Assembly (NCBI GenBank): GCA_017408985.1
Contig: JAFQTO010000038.1
Span: 48,144-112,143, forward strand
Length of the DNA: 64,000 nucleotides
Direction of reading: 5' to 3'
DNA from: Clostridia bacterium
Lineage (GTDB): Bacteria > Bacillota > Clostridia > Oscillospirales > Butyricicoccaceae
Below are positions 52,630 to 61,113 of this stretch, piece by piece. Made by a program: the position numbers and the translations under genes. Under the pieces are notes generated by a model. It searched no databases. It worked only from the letters and a program-made list of their open reading frames with translations, and was not told where the DNA came from. Position 1 is the first letter of the stretch. Each line of letters starts with the position of its first letter.

Positions 52630-53649
52630 TTATCTGAACAGTCCGACCTTCTTGTATACCTTGTTCATAGTGCGCTCGGCAACACGGGCAGCCTTTTCGG
52701 CACCCTGACGCTGCAGCTGATCAAGGTAGTCTTTGTTTTTGAGCAGATCTTCCGATCTCTCTCTGAAGGGACGGAGCATTTCTATAACGGCCTCGGCGAC
52801 CTTAACCTTGAACTCGCCGTAGCCCTTGCCCTCAAACTCCTGCTCCACCTGCTCGGGGGTCAGGCCCGCGGCTATGGAGTAGATCTCAATAAGATTGTTG
52901 ATGCCGTATCTGCCCTCTCCGCGCTTGACGGTGGCTTCCGAGTCGGTGACGGCACGCTTGAACTTGCGCACAATGTCCTCCGGCTTGTCCGACACCGATA
53001 TGCAGGCGTTGGGATTGGGATCGGACTTGCTCATCTTGTACTGAGGCTCGGCAAGGCTCATTATTTTGGCACCCGATTTGGAGATAAGAGGCTCGGGTAC
53101 GGTAAACACGCTGCCGTAGATGCCGTTGAAGCGGGCGGCAATATCCCTGGCGATCTCAACGTGCTGCTTCTGATCAAGTCCCACGGGTACCACGTCGGCT
53201 TTGTACAGCAGGATATCGGCTGCCATCAGCGCGGGATAGGTAAACAGACCTGCGTTGATATTATCTGCGTTCTTGGCCGACTTATCCTTGAACTGGGTCA
53301 TACGGGACAGCTCACCGAACATAGTGTAGCAGTCAAGCACCCAGCCAAGCTCGGCGTGAGCGGGAACCTGACTCTGCACGAACAGAATGTTTCTGTCAGG
53401 GTCAAGACCTGCCGAAAGCAGATTTGCGTAAGCTCTGTATGTATTGGCTTTGAGAGTGGCGGGGTCCTGACGGACGGTGATGGTATGCATATTTGCAATC
53501 ATAAACAGGCAGTCGCAGCTGTCCTGCAGATCGTTCCAGTTGCGGACGGCGCCTATATAATTACCCAGCGTGAATATGCCCGAGGGCTGTATTCCGCTGA
53601 GAGCTATTTTGCGTTTTTCGGGCTGAGCGGCAGTTACGATATCTTCCAT
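52630..53649 (-). CDS. trpS: Tryptophanyl-tRNA synthetase
   Basis: Class I synthetase charging tRNA-Trp. 339 residues from the ATG at 53649, which follows GGAGG; an upstream in-frame ATG at 53676 is not supported. SGIQPSGIFTLGNYIGAV is the HIGH-equivalent region and YKMSKSDPNPNACI the KMSKS loop. It heads the trpS-tagO unit. No T-box leader was seen in the 118 nt upstream. Confidence 0.96.
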   Translation of the reverse strand: MEDIVTAAQPEKRKIALSGIQPSGIFTLGNYIGAVRNWNDLQDSCDCLFMIANMHTITVRQDPATLKANTYRAYANLLSAGLDPDRNILFVQSQVPAHAELGWVLDCYTMFGELSRMTQFKDKSAKNADNINAGLFTYPALMAADILLYKADVVPVGLDQKQHVEIARDIAARFNGIYGSVFTVPEPLISKSGAKIMSLAEPQYKMSKSDPNPNACISVSDKPEDIVRKFKRAVTDSEATVKRGEGRYGINNLIEIYSIAAGLTPEQVEQEFEGKGYGEFKVKVAEAVIEMLRPFRERSEDLLKNKDYLDQLQRQGAEKAARVAERTMNKVYKKVGLFR

Positions 53650-53704
53650 AATATATACCTCCGAGAGTTTATCCATATTATATTATCACAATTAAGTCGT
53701 TTCA

Positions 53705-53734
53705 TCAATAATAATCCTGCGCGGTGGCATAATA
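53705..53734 (+). promoter_or_regulatory. Candidate SigG/SigF-type forespore promoter of ypeB
   Basis: TCAATA (53705-53710) and CATAATA (53728-53734) with a 17-nt spacer, 32 nt before the ypeB start. The -10 fits the SigG/SigF consensus CATWHTA and the -35 partly fits GHATR; there is no good SigA promoter here. Confidence 0.42.
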
Positions 53735-53766
53735 ATTTAGAATTATTTGACCTTTGGAGGTTTATT

Positions 53767-55032
53767 ATGGACAAAAACAACACACGGGCGCTTATAAGCT
53801 TTTCTCTTGCCCTTGCGGTCATATTTGCGGCAACTGCTGTTTATTACGCTTTCCGTACCGAAAAATATCAGCGCAGCATAACTGCCGCAGGCGAAAGCGC
53901 GCTGAGCCAGCTGATATATTCTGCCGAAACTATGGAGAGCCAGCTGAAGCTCCTGTCAAAAAGCGACGGCGGCGCGGCATTCTCATCGGCGGCGTCACAG
54001 CTGTGGAGCGCCAGCCAGAGCGCGCTGGCGGCGTTGTCGGCGCTGGAGGTGAGCGGCAGCGGTATGCCCAACTACGAAAAGCTCCTTAACCAGACAGGTG
54101 AATACTGTCTCAATCTTATGCAGAAGGCATCCGAGGGCAGACAGTTAGCGCAGGAGGACACGGAGGCTCTCAAATCGGTGGCGGAGGACTTAAAACAGCT
54201 GTGCATCTCCCTGCGTGAAGTAAAGGAAAATCTGGACACGGGTGAGATGGCTCTGAGCACGGACGGACAAGCAGGCAGGAAGGTCTCGCTTATCTCAGAA
54301 GCGCTGAGCAAAGCGGAAAGCGATTACGTCCCCTCCTATTCGCTGGTCTATGACGGCGGATACTCCGACCACATATCCTCTGTCACACCGCTGCACACTC
54401 AGGGTATGGAGGATATAGAAAGCGAAGTCGCCGTAAAAACGGCGGCAAAGTTTATGAAAACGGCATCCGCCGATATAAAGCTGCTTTATCAGACCGACGG
54501 CACAATTCCGGTATACGGTCTTGACTGCGGCGGTAAGATAGTGGAGGTCACCAAAAGCGGCGGTATGATAGTAACCGTATCCGCAGGCAGAAATGTCCGT
54601 GCAAACATTGTATCCAAAGAAGATGCAAGGGATATAGCTTTACAGGCTTGCAAGGAGCTGGGATACACCGGTCTTGCCTGCCGCTACACATCCGAAAGCG
54701 CAAACGTGCTGACCGTGGAACTGGTGGGAAGCAGCGGAGACGTGACCGTATATCCCGACCGCGTAACAGTCAGAGTGGCGCTGGACAACGGGGAGATAAT
54801 AGGCTTTGACGGACAAAAATACCTGATGAGCCACACCCAGCGTCAGCTCACTCTGCCCGAAAATATACCCGAGGGCGCCTCGCTTGCACTTCTGCCCACA
54901 GACGGAATGTCGGAGCGGCTGTGCTATGAATACACCGAGGACGGGCACCTGCGGTTTGTATGCTGTGAGACCGACACCTGCTACGCCATACACCCGTTCG
55001 GCGAGGGTGAACAGCAGGGGCTTATAGACTGA
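53767..55032 (+). CDS. ypeB: Germination protein YpeB
   Basis: 421 residues: an N-terminal membrane helix (about 8-27), a helical coiled region to about 170, then a C-terminal part with PepSY-like repeats. YSLVYDGGYSDHI, KEDARDIALQACKELGY and VTVYPDRVTVRVALDNGEIIGFDGQKYLMSHT are close to the B. subtilis YpeB C-terminus. YpeB stabilises the spore cortex lytic enzyme SleB and usually sits beside it; no sleB is found here. GGAGG before the ATG fixes the start; the open frame continues far upstream only as antisense to trpS and tagO. Its stop abuts the convergent MtnA-like stop with no gap. Confidence 0.88.
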   Translation: MDKNNTRALISFSLALAVIFAATAVYYAFRTEKYQRSITAAGESALSQLIYSAETMESQLKLLSKSDGGAAFSSAASQLWSASQSALAALSALEVSGSGMPNYEKLLNQTGEYCLNLMQKASEGRQLAQEDTEALKSVAEDLKQLCISLREVKENLDTGEMALSTDGQAGRKVSLISEALSKAESDYVPSYSLVYDGGYSDHISSVTPLHTQGMEDIESEVAVKTAAKFMKTASADIKLLYQTDGTIPVYGLDCGGKIVEVTKSGGMIVTVSAGRNVRANIVSKEDARDIALQACKELGYTGLACRYTSESANVLTVELVGSSGDVTVYPDRVTVRVALDNGEIIGFDGQKYLMSHTQRQLTLPENIPEGASLALLPTDGMSERLCYEYTEDGHLRFVCCETDTCYAIHPFGEGEQQGLID

Positions 55033-56061
55033 TCACTCAAAATACCTGTCCAGACAGAAGGGCGGGATAACACCCTTGTCGGTGACGACGCCGCTGCACA
55101 GATGGGGCGGAGTGATGTCAAATGCGGGATAGTAACCCTTTACCCCGTCCATAGTGACCTTGATCTCGCGGGCGTGGAGCACTTCTTCGCTGTTGCGCTC
55201 CTCGATAGTGATGCGGGAAATATCCTTGTGGGCGGGGTCAGGGTTGCCCGTGACATAGTACGGGATGCCCCAGTAATGGGCGGCAAGAGCTATCTGCAAG
55301 GTACCGACCTTGTTGACAACGTGACCGTCTACGGTGATAACGTCAGCCGCCGAGGTGAACAGATCAACGTTCTTCTTGTTGAGCACGTAGGCGGGCATAT
55401 TGTCGGAGATGACGGTGACGTCAAATCCCATATCGCAGATGACGCTGGCGGTCAGGCGGGAGCCCTGAAAATACGGTCTGGTCTCGGGACAGATGAATTT
55501 TGCGGTCTTACCCGATTCTCTCAGTGCTCTCAGGGTGGTGCCTATGACCGTATCGGCATAGCATTGGGTCATCACCGTGCCGCCGTCGGGGATAAGCCTT
55601 GCCAGATGTCTGCCCACCGAGATATAGCTTCTGTAGGTGTCGTCTATCTTCTTGAAAGCGTACCGGAACAGAGTGTCTATCAGATCCTTGTCCTCGGTTT
55701 CGGCGGCAAGCTCTAAAGCTCCGCCCACTATCCGCTCCATTTTTGCAGAGGTGGTAGGGCGGGCGTGAGACAGAGTGTATGCCGCATCCCTGAGGTACTG
55801 CATACGCTTGTCATAGCTCATACCCTTTGCCTCATAAGCGGCAAGCACCATTCCCATTGCCGCCGCCGTATAGGGACCGTAGCTCTGTGTAACCATATCG
55901 GCTATTGCCTGCGCCACCTCGCGGTGGGTGGTGCATTCCACAAATCTGGTCTCTATGGGGTATATTCTTCTGTCAAGTATTCTCACTTTACCCTCGTCGT
56001 ACCACGCCACATTTTCGTATCTCAGCAGAAACGCCAGATCATAATCAGCTCTTTTTTCCAT
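55033..56061 (-). CDS. MtnA-like aldose-ketose isomerase (eIF2B family; possible DrdI)
   Basis: 342 residues with the eIF2B-alpha/MtnA fold. Cys167 (TQCYADT) and Asp245 (TVDGHVVNKVG) match the catalytic Cys/Asp of methylthioribose-1-phosphate isomerase. It is coupled to a class II aldolase 4 nt upstream, and no other methionine-salvage genes (mtnW, mtnB and so on) are present. That pairing is the signature of the DHAP shunt, in which 5-deoxyribose-1-phosphate or methylthioribose-1-phosphate is isomerised and cleaved. Ribose-1,5-bisphosphate isomerase is another possibility. The ATG at 56061 is preferred over a TTG at 56073. Confidence 0.8.
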   Translation of the reverse strand: MEKRADYDLAFLLRYENVAWYDEGKVRILDRRIYPIETRFVECTTHREVAQAIADMVTQSYGPYTAAAMGMVLAAYEAKGMSYDKRMQYLRDAAYTLSHARPTTSAKMERIVGGALELAAETEDKDLIDTLFRYAFKKIDDTYRSYISVGRHLARLIPDGGTVMTQCYADTVIGTTLRALRESGKTAKFICPETRPYFQGSRLTASVICDMGFDVTVISDNMPAYVLNKKNVDLFTSAADVITVDGHVVNKVGTLQIALAAHYWGIPYYVTGNPDPAHKDISRITIEERNSEEVLHAREIKVTMDGVKGYYPAFDITPPHLCSGVVTDKGVIPPFCLDRYFE

Positions 56062-56065
56062 ACTA

Positions 56066-56692
56066 TCACCCAAATATCCTTTTCATTTGCTCAACATTAT
56101 ATTCGTCTATTGTTTTCGCACCGCCTGCCTGCTGTGCGATGCAGTATATCTTTGCCGCATCCTCAACGTAGACGGCTCTTTCACAGGCTCTTTGGAGGCT
56201 GTCGCCTACGGTCAGAACTCCATGATTGGACAGCAGGCAGGCATTGCTCTCACGCAAATACGGCACAGCCGTGCTGCCCAATTCTCTCGAGCCGGGAAGA
56301 GCGAAAGGCGCGCACCCTATACCGCCGCCGAAGTACGGCACCATCTCTATGAGTATGACGGGCAGGTCTTTGTTAGCTGCCGCAAGAGCCGTAGCGTAGG
56401 GAGAATGGGTATGCACCACGGCGCAAACATCCTGGCAAAGTCTGTACACCTCGGCGTGCATATTGTACTCGGAGGACGGTCTGCGCTCACCCTCAAGCTT
56501 GTTTCCCTCAAGGTCCATTATAACGATATCCCCGTCGCACATATCCTCGTATGACAGCGACGACGGTGTTATTGCCATAACACCAAGATTTCTGTCGCAG
56601 CAGCTGAGATTGCCGCTGGTACCCGCGAACATACCCTGTGCATAGGCTTTTTGGGCGGCGCGGCGCAAAGTTGATTTGAGTTCACTGTACAT
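56066..56692 (-). CDS. Class II aldolase (L-fuculose-phosphate aldolase-like; possible DrdA)
   Basis: 208 residues, zinc-dependent aldolase/adducin fold: GMFAGTSGNLSCCD (phosphate loop), ITPSSLSYEDM, VVHTHSPYATALAAA with two zinc-ligand histidines, a catalytic-type Glu earlier in the chain and ACLLSNHGVLTVG with a further His. It should cleave a ketose-1-phosphate to DHAP and an aldehyde. With the adjoining MtnA-like isomerase this points to 5-deoxyribulose-1-phosphate (giving acetaldehyde) or methylthioribulose-1-phosphate. Fuculose-1-phosphate is the alternative. The ATG at 56692 is preferred to a GTG at 56701. Confidence 0.82.
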   Translation of the reverse strand: MYSELKSTLRRAAQKAYAQGMFAGTSGNLSCCDRNLGVMAITPSSLSYEDMCDGDIVIMDLEGNKLEGERRPSSEYNMHAEVYRLCQDVCAVVHTHSPYATALAAANKDLPVILIEMVPYFGGGIGCAPFALPGSRELGSTAVPYLRESNACLLSNHGVLTVGDSLQRACERAVYVEDAAKIYCIAQQAGGAKTIDEYNVEQMKRIFG

Positions 56693-56709
56693 TTTTATCA
56701 CCGACGTTA

Positions 56710-56738
56710 ATTATATCACTATTAAGCAGTTTTAACAA
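56710..56738 (-). promoter_or_regulatory. SigA-type promoter of the aldolase-isomerase pair
   Basis: TTGTTA (56733-56738) and TATAAT (56710-56715) on the minus strand, 17-nt spacer, 18 nt before the aldolase start. Confidence 0.68.
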
Positions 56739-56753
56739 TACGGATATTTCGGC

Positions 56754-56782
56754 TTTACAAACCTTGCCGCGGATGATATAAT
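56754..56782 (+). promoter_or_regulatory. SigA-type promoter of the small lipoprotein gene
   Basis: TTTACA (56754-56759) and TATAAT (56777-56782), 17-nt spacer, 35 nt before the start. Confidence 0.72.
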
Positions 56783-56817
56783 TATCCAAAATCAAAGCGT
56801 GGGAAAGGGTTATAAGG

Positions 56818-57090
56818 ATGAAGAAGATTTTTGCGCTTATGCTGGCGCTTATAACAGTGTTTGCAATATTCACAGCCTGCCACAAGCAGGATGATACCAA
56901 AGATACAGACAATACCGGCACAGACAGCGGTTCGGAGACCCAAAACAGCGATCAGACCTCTGCCCCCGCAACGCCCGGCGACATTGAGAGCGGCAGCGGA
57001 TCAAACGGCAGTTCGGGTGAAAGCATACGAACCACCACCTCCGACGTCGTACAGAACCTGCCCACCTCGGCAGACACCATCAAACCCTGA
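56818..57090 (+). CDS. Small Ser/Thr/Asp-rich lipoprotein
   Basis: 90 residues: signal MKKIFALMLALITVFAIFTAC with lipobox Cys21, then a low-complexity tail rich in Asp, Ser, Gly, Thr and Gln (TGTDSGSETQNSDQTS, GSGSNGSSGES) that looks disordered. Promoter, RBS (GGAAAGGG) and terminator are all its own. No function can be inferred; it could be a surface spacer or a decoy-like peptide carrier. Confidence 0.72.
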   Translation: MKKIFALMLALITVFAIFTACHKQDDTKDTDNTGTDSGSETQNSDQTSAPATPGDIESGSGSNGSSGESIRTTTSDVVQNLPTSADTIKP

Positions 57091-57104
57091 TCAATTATAA
57101 TGCC

Positions 57105-57139
57105 AAAACACCGCAGACAGCTCTGTCTGCGGTGTTTTT
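57105..57139. terminator. Bidirectional intrinsic terminator
   Basis: AAAACACCGCAGACA, loop GCTC, TGTCTGCGGTGTTTT plus T: 15-bp perfect stem between the convergent lipoprotein and MATE genes. Confidence 0.9.
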
Positions 57140-57145
57140 GTTATC

Positions 57146-58489
57146 CTACAGTTTGCGGTATATCATAAACCACATAGTAGTGAAGGCTGCCACGCCGCCG
57201 ATGACGTTTGACACCGGCTCGGCAAGGAACACGCCCTCCACACCGAATCCCGCCGCGGGCAGGATAAATGTGAGAGGCACCACTATGATAGCTTTGCGCA
57301 GCAGGGAGAAGAATATAGCCTGTTTGGCTTTGCCCAGCGCCTGAAAGGTAGTCTGCCCCGACGCCTGCAGAGCCATAAACACAAAGCCGAAAAAGTAGAT
57401 GTTCAGCATTCTTGCGCCCTGCTCCACCACCGTTACATTATCGGTAAACAGTCCCATAAGCGCCCGAGGGATAAGCATAACCGTTATCCACGCCACCAGC
57501 AGGTATATGACGTCAACAGTAGCGGCAAAACGGATACCTTCTTTGACACGCCCGAACTTTTTGGCACCGTAATTATAGCCCAGTATGGGCTGAGCACCGC
57601 GGGTGATGCCCATTGAGGGCACGAAGAGCATTTCGCGGATAGAATTGGTAACGGTCATAATAGCGACGTAGTTGTCGCCGCCGTACTTTTGAAGCTGGGT
57701 ATTGCAGGCGATGGAGACAAGGCTGTTCGTGCCCTGCATAACGAAGCCCGGAAAGCCCAGACTGAGGATATTCCTGAGTCGGTCTTTTGATAGGCGCATA
57801 CTTCTGCGTCTGAGGGTGATAACGGCTTTTTTCCCGGTGAGGAAGCGCAGTACCCACCCACACGACAACGCCTGACTGATGACCGTTGCCGCCGCCGCAC
57901 CTCTTACTCCCATATCAAATACGAATATGAATATGGGGTCAAGCACTACGTTCATAGCGGCGCCCAGCACGGTGGTCAGCATACCGATCCTGGGGAATCC
58001 CTGGGCGTTTATATATCCGTTAAGTCCCGTGGACAGCATCGAAAACGCCGTACCGAACAGATATATCCTGAGATATTGGTCGGCGTATACGAAAGAGTCC
58101 TCGCTGGCGCCGAACAAAAACAGTATGTCTCTGCGGAAGAAATAACAGACGAAGAACAGCACCACCGCCGACACCGTCAGCAGAGAGAACACGTTGCCCA
58201 TAACGTTTTCGGCTTCCTCTTTGTCGCCCCTGCCTCTGGCTATGGCAAACAGCGTGGAGCCGCCCGTGCCGAACAGAGCGGTGAATGCGGCTATGATGAC
58301 GATAACGGGAAAGGTGATGCCCAATCCAGTCAGGGCAAGATCACCCGTCCCCTCAAGGTGGCCTATGTATATGCGGTCGACTATGTTGTAGAGCAGCTGC
58401 ACGGTCTGCGCAACGGTCAGCGGCAGCGCCTGAGACAGTATAAGCTTTTTGACCGAGCCCTGAGAAAAATCACTCTGTACCGCAGCCAA
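57146..58489 (-). CDS. MATE family efflux transporter
   Basis: 447 residues, about twelve membrane helices in two repeats: VKKLILSQALPLTVAQTVQLLYNIVDRIYIGHLEGTGD at the start, FGTGGSTLFAIARGRGD, MGITRGAQPILGYNYGAKKF in the second half. It is a different branch from the MATE gene at 3249-4577. The apparent start is a TTG at 58489 with GGAAAGGGTGA upstream. Substrate unknown. Confidence 0.9.
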   Translation of the reverse strand: MAAVQSDFSQGSVKKLILSQALPLTVAQTVQLLYNIVDRIYIGHLEGTGDLALTGLGITFPVIVIIAAFTALFGTGGSTLFAIARGRGDKEEAENVMGNVFSLLTVSAVVLFFVCYFFRRDILFLFGASEDSFVYADQYLRIYLFGTAFSMLSTGLNGYINAQGFPRIGMLTTVLGAAMNVVLDPIFIFVFDMGVRGAAAATVISQALSCGWVLRFLTGKKAVITLRRRSMRLSKDRLRNILSLGFPGFVMQGTNSLVSIACNTQLQKYGGDNYVAIMTVTNSIREMLFVPSMGITRGAQPILGYNYGAKKFGRVKEGIRFAATVDVIYLLVAWITVMLIPRALMGLFTDNVTVVEQGARMLNIYFFGFVFMALQASGQTTFQALGKAKQAIFFSLLRKAIIVVPLTFILPAAGFGVEGVFLAEPVSNVIGGVAAFTTMWFMIYRKL

Positions 58490-58518
58490 GCCCGTTCACC
58501 CTTTCCTACGTATATTCA

Positions 58519-58545
58519 ATACGCTCCGCAAAACGCGGAGCGTAT
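58519..58545. terminator. Hairpin between mrp and MATE genes, probable terminator
   Basis: ATACGCTCCGC, loop AAAAC, GCGGAGCGTAT, perfect 11-bp stem 16 nt downstream of mrp; the T tract is weak. Confidence 0.6.
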
Positions 58546-58560
58546 GGGTATTGATGAGTA

Positions 58561-59388
58561 TTATTTTTCCAGCAGCTTCATAATGGGCTCAAGGCCGTCT
58601 TCGCCCACGGCTTCCACCAGACCGCTGTCCACGGCAGCTGCCAGAGCGGGATTGATGGGCAGGCGGCATACGACCTCGATGCCGTGCTTTTTGGCAAGCT
58701 CCTCGATGTGGCTGTCACCGAAGATACGGTGCTCCTTGCCGCAGTCGGGGCATTTGAAGTAGCTCATATTCTCGACCAGTGCCAGCACGGGGATGTTCAT
58801 CAGCTTTGCCATATTGACAGCCTTTTCCACGATCATACCGACCATATCCTGAGGGGTGGCTACCACCACGATGCCGTCAACGGGCAGGGACTGGAACACG
58901 GTGAGAGGTACGTCGCCCGTTCCGGGAGGCATATCGATAAACATATTGTCTATCTCGCCCCAGATAACGTCGGTCCAGAACTGCTTGACCGTGCCGCCGA
59001 TGACGGGACCGCGCCAGACGACGGGGTCGGTGTCGTTTTCAAGCAGCAGGTTGATGCTCATGACCTCGATACCGGTCTTGGTAGTGGCGGGATAGATGCC
59101 CATCTCGTTGCCCATAGCCTTCTCGCGCAGACCGAATGCACGGGGAATGGAGGGGCCTGTGATGTCGGCGTCCAGAACTGCGGTCTTATAGCCCGCTCTG
59201 TCCGACATAACTGCCAGCAGAGAGGTGACCATACTCTTGCCGACGCCGCCCTTGCCGGACACGACGGCGATGACCTTGTTGACGCGGGAATACTGATTGA
59301 GCTTTGCTCTGAAATCCACCTGTTCGGTTTCTCTGTCCGAACAATTCTGGGAGCAGGAAGAACAATCGTGATTGCAGGAATCAGACAT
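58561..59388 (-). CDS. mrp: Mrp/NBP35 family P-loop ATPase (Fe-S cluster carrier)
   Basis: 275 residues from the ATG at 59388; the ATG 9 nt earlier abuts the AGGAG and is rejected. A Cys-rich N-terminus C5-x3-C9-x2-C12-x3-C16 is followed by the deviant Walker A SGKGGVGKS (44-52), DADITGPSIPRAFGL, MPPGTGDVPLTVFQS and FKCPDCGKEH with the CxxC that holds a bridging [4Fe-4S] cluster in dimers. It probably loads Fe-S clusters onto apoproteins such as the nearby Nth. Confidence 0.93.
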   Translation of the reverse strand: MSDSCNHDCSSCSQNCSDRETEQVDFRAKLNQYSRVNKVIAVVSGKGGVGKSMVTSLLAVMSDRAGYKTAVLDADITGPSIPRAFGLREKAMGNEMGIYPATTKTGIEVMSINLLLENDTDPVVWRGPVIGGTVKQFWTDVIWGEIDNMFIDMPPGTGDVPLTVFQSLPVDGIVVVATPQDMVGMIVEKAVNMAKLMNIPVLALVENMSYFKCPDCGKEHRIFGDSHIEELAKKHGIEVVCRLPINPALAAAVDSGLVEAVGEDGLEPIMKLLEK

Positions 59389-59424
59389 ATATTTCATCTC
59401 CTAAGATTATTTTTTGACTATATT

Positions 59425-59452
59425 ATTATACCCCTTTTGGCAAATAAGTCAA
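59425..59452 (-). promoter_or_regulatory. SigA-type promoter of mrp
   Basis: TTGACT (59447-59452) and TATAAT (59425-59430) on the minus strand, 16-nt spacer. Confidence 0.68.
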
Positions 59453-59466
59453 GCAGACGAAACGGA

Positions 59467-59495
59467 TTGACTTTTATTTAGTTATGTTATACACT
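59467..59495 (+). promoter_or_regulatory. Possible promoter of the pxp operon
   Basis: TTGACT (59467-59472) and TACACT (59490-59495), 17-nt spacer, 32 nt before the pxpB start; moderate match. Confidence 0.48.
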
Positions 59496-59527
59496 CTAAA
59501 GCAGACAATCGAAGGGAGGATCGGCAC

Positions 59528-60202
59528 TTGGATGCTATAAAGTTCTGCCCTGCGGGAGACTGTGCGCTGATCGCCGAGTTCGGCAATCGTATAGACGAAG
59601 ACATCAACAGCAAAGTCCACGCGCTGGCACGCTGGATAAGCGAACGTAAGATACCCGGCGTCATTGAAACGGTACCTACATTCCGCTCACTTATGGTCAT
59701 CTACGACCCTTGGCGCATATCCTACAGACGGCTTACGGGCATACTGAAAAAATGCTCTTTTGAGAGCCGTGATACCCAGAATACACAAAAAGAGATAATC
59801 GAAGTCCCCTGCTGGTACAGCGGGCCCGATATGGACGATATGGAAAAGCTCACCGGACTCAGCCGTGAGGAGATAATCTCCATACATTCGGGCACCGACT
59901 ACAAGATATATATGATGGGATTTTTGCCCGGATTTGTGTATCTGGGAGGACTGGACAAGCGCATCCACGCGCCCCGTCTGAGCACGCCCCGTACCCGCAT
60001 CGAGCCGGGTAGTGTGGGCATAGGCGGAAGTCAGACGGGCGTATACCCCGTTGCCAGCCCCGGCGGCTGGCGGATATTGGGCTACACTCCCCTCAAATTC
60101 TACGACCCCGAAAAAGAGAACCCCATCCTCTGCCGCGCGGGACAGTACATCAGATTCGTACCCATAAGCCGTGAGGAATACGAAAGGGCGGTGACAAGAT
60201 GA
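59528..60202 (+). CDS. pxpB: 5-oxoprolinase subunit PxpB (KipI-like)
   Basis: One part of the ATP-dependent 5-oxoprolinase that opens 5-oxo-L-proline to glutamate. 224 residues: N-terminal ferredoxin-like half (CPAGDCALIAEFGNRID) and the KipI cyclophilin-like half with MGFLPGFVYLGGLD, RIEPGSVGIGGSQTGVYPVASPGGW. The start is a TTG preceded by GGGAGG. Older annotation calls this an allophanate hydrolase subunit or a KinA inhibitor, but the full pxpABC set follows. ATGA overlap with pxpC. Confidence 0.93.
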   Translation: MDAIKFCPAGDCALIAEFGNRIDEDINSKVHALARWISERKIPGVIETVPTFRSLMVIYDPWRISYRRLTGILKKCSFESRDTQNTQKEIIEVPCWYSGPDMDDMEKLTGLSREEIISIHSGTDYKIYMMGFLPGFVYLGGLDKRIHAPRLSTPRTRIEPGSVGIGGSQTGVYPVASPGGWRILGYTPLKFYDPEKENPILCRAGQYIRFVPISREEYERAVTR

Positions 60203-61113
60203 AGCTGCATATAGTCTCGCCCGGGCCGTTTACCACTATTCAGGACGGCGGCAGATACGGATATATGGCCTCGGGCATCGGCACGTCGGGAGTTATGGAC
60301 AGGTTTGCTTTTGAGGCGGCAAACTGGCTTGTTGGCAACAAGCACGGCGAAGCGGTGCTCGAATGTACCATGATGGGCCCCTCCATACTGTTTGACGAAG
60401 ACTGCATCTGTGCCGTCACCGGTGCCGATATGGGAACCACCATAGGCAACCGCCCCGTAGAGCCTTACAAGCCCTTCTGGGTACAGCAGGGTCAGACTTT
60501 GACCATGGGATTTGCAAGATCGGGCTGCAGAGGATATCTGGCGGTGCAGGGCGGATTTCTCGTGCCGGAGGTAATGGGCAGCCGAAGCACCAATCTCAAA
60601 TGCGCTCTCGGCGGCATTGAGGGCAGACCCCTCAAAAAAGGCGACGTACTGACCGTGCCCGACGAGCATCACTCGTCGATCATGGACAGACGGTGCAAAG
60701 TGCCTGTGTACAGTCAGAACGTGACCGTGCGCGTCGTGCTCGGCCCTCAGGCAGAGTATTTTACCGAAAAGGGTATATCTACCCTTCTGAACGAGACTTA
60801 CGTCGTGTCAAACCAGTCCGACAGAATGGGTCTGCGTCTTGACGGCACCGCTGTCGAGACCGTATCGGGCTCGGATATAGTGTCCGACGGCATAACTCTC
60901 GGTTCCATTCAGGTCACATCGTCGGGTCAGCCCATAGTGCTGATGGCCGACAGACAGACCACCGGCGGATATGCAAAGATCGGCACGGTCTGTTCCTATG
61001 ACATTCCCCTGCTGGCACAGCTCAAGCCGGGTGCAAGCGTAAGATTCCGCGCCGTTACGGTAGAGCAGGCACAGCGAATATACAAATTAAAGAAGTGGAG
61101 GATATTCAGATGA
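60199..61113 (+). CDS. pxpC: 5-oxoprolinase subunit PxpC (KipA-like)
   Basis: 304 residues with the biotin-dependent carboxyltransferase-like fold: [17 protein letters not shown] at the start, [25 protein letters not shown], and [49 protein letters not shown] near the end. It works with PxpA and PxpB in ATP-driven ring opening of 5-oxoproline. Overlaps its neighbours on both sides by ATGA, so translation is coupled along the operon. Confidence 0.93.
   Translation: MKLHIVSPGPFTTIQDGGRYGYMASGIGTSGVMDRFAFEAANWLVGNKHGEAVLECTMMGPSILFDEDCICAVTGADMGTTIGNRPVEPYKPFWVQQGQTLTMGFARSGCRGYLAVQGGFLVPEVMGSRSTNLKCALGGIEGRPLKKGDVLTVPDEHHSSIMDRRCKVPVYSQNVTVRVVLGPQAEYFTEKGISTLLNETYVVSNQSDRMGLRLDGTAVETVSGSDIVSDGITLGSIQVTSSGQPIVLMADRQTTGGYAKIGTVCSYDIPLLAQLKPGASVRFRAVTVEQAQRIYKLKKWRIFR

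Noticed and set aside
52339..53766. N-terminal 476 codons of a long frame continuing into ypeB
   Set aside because: This part is antisense to tagO and trpS; the RBS and family alignment place the YpeB start at 53767.
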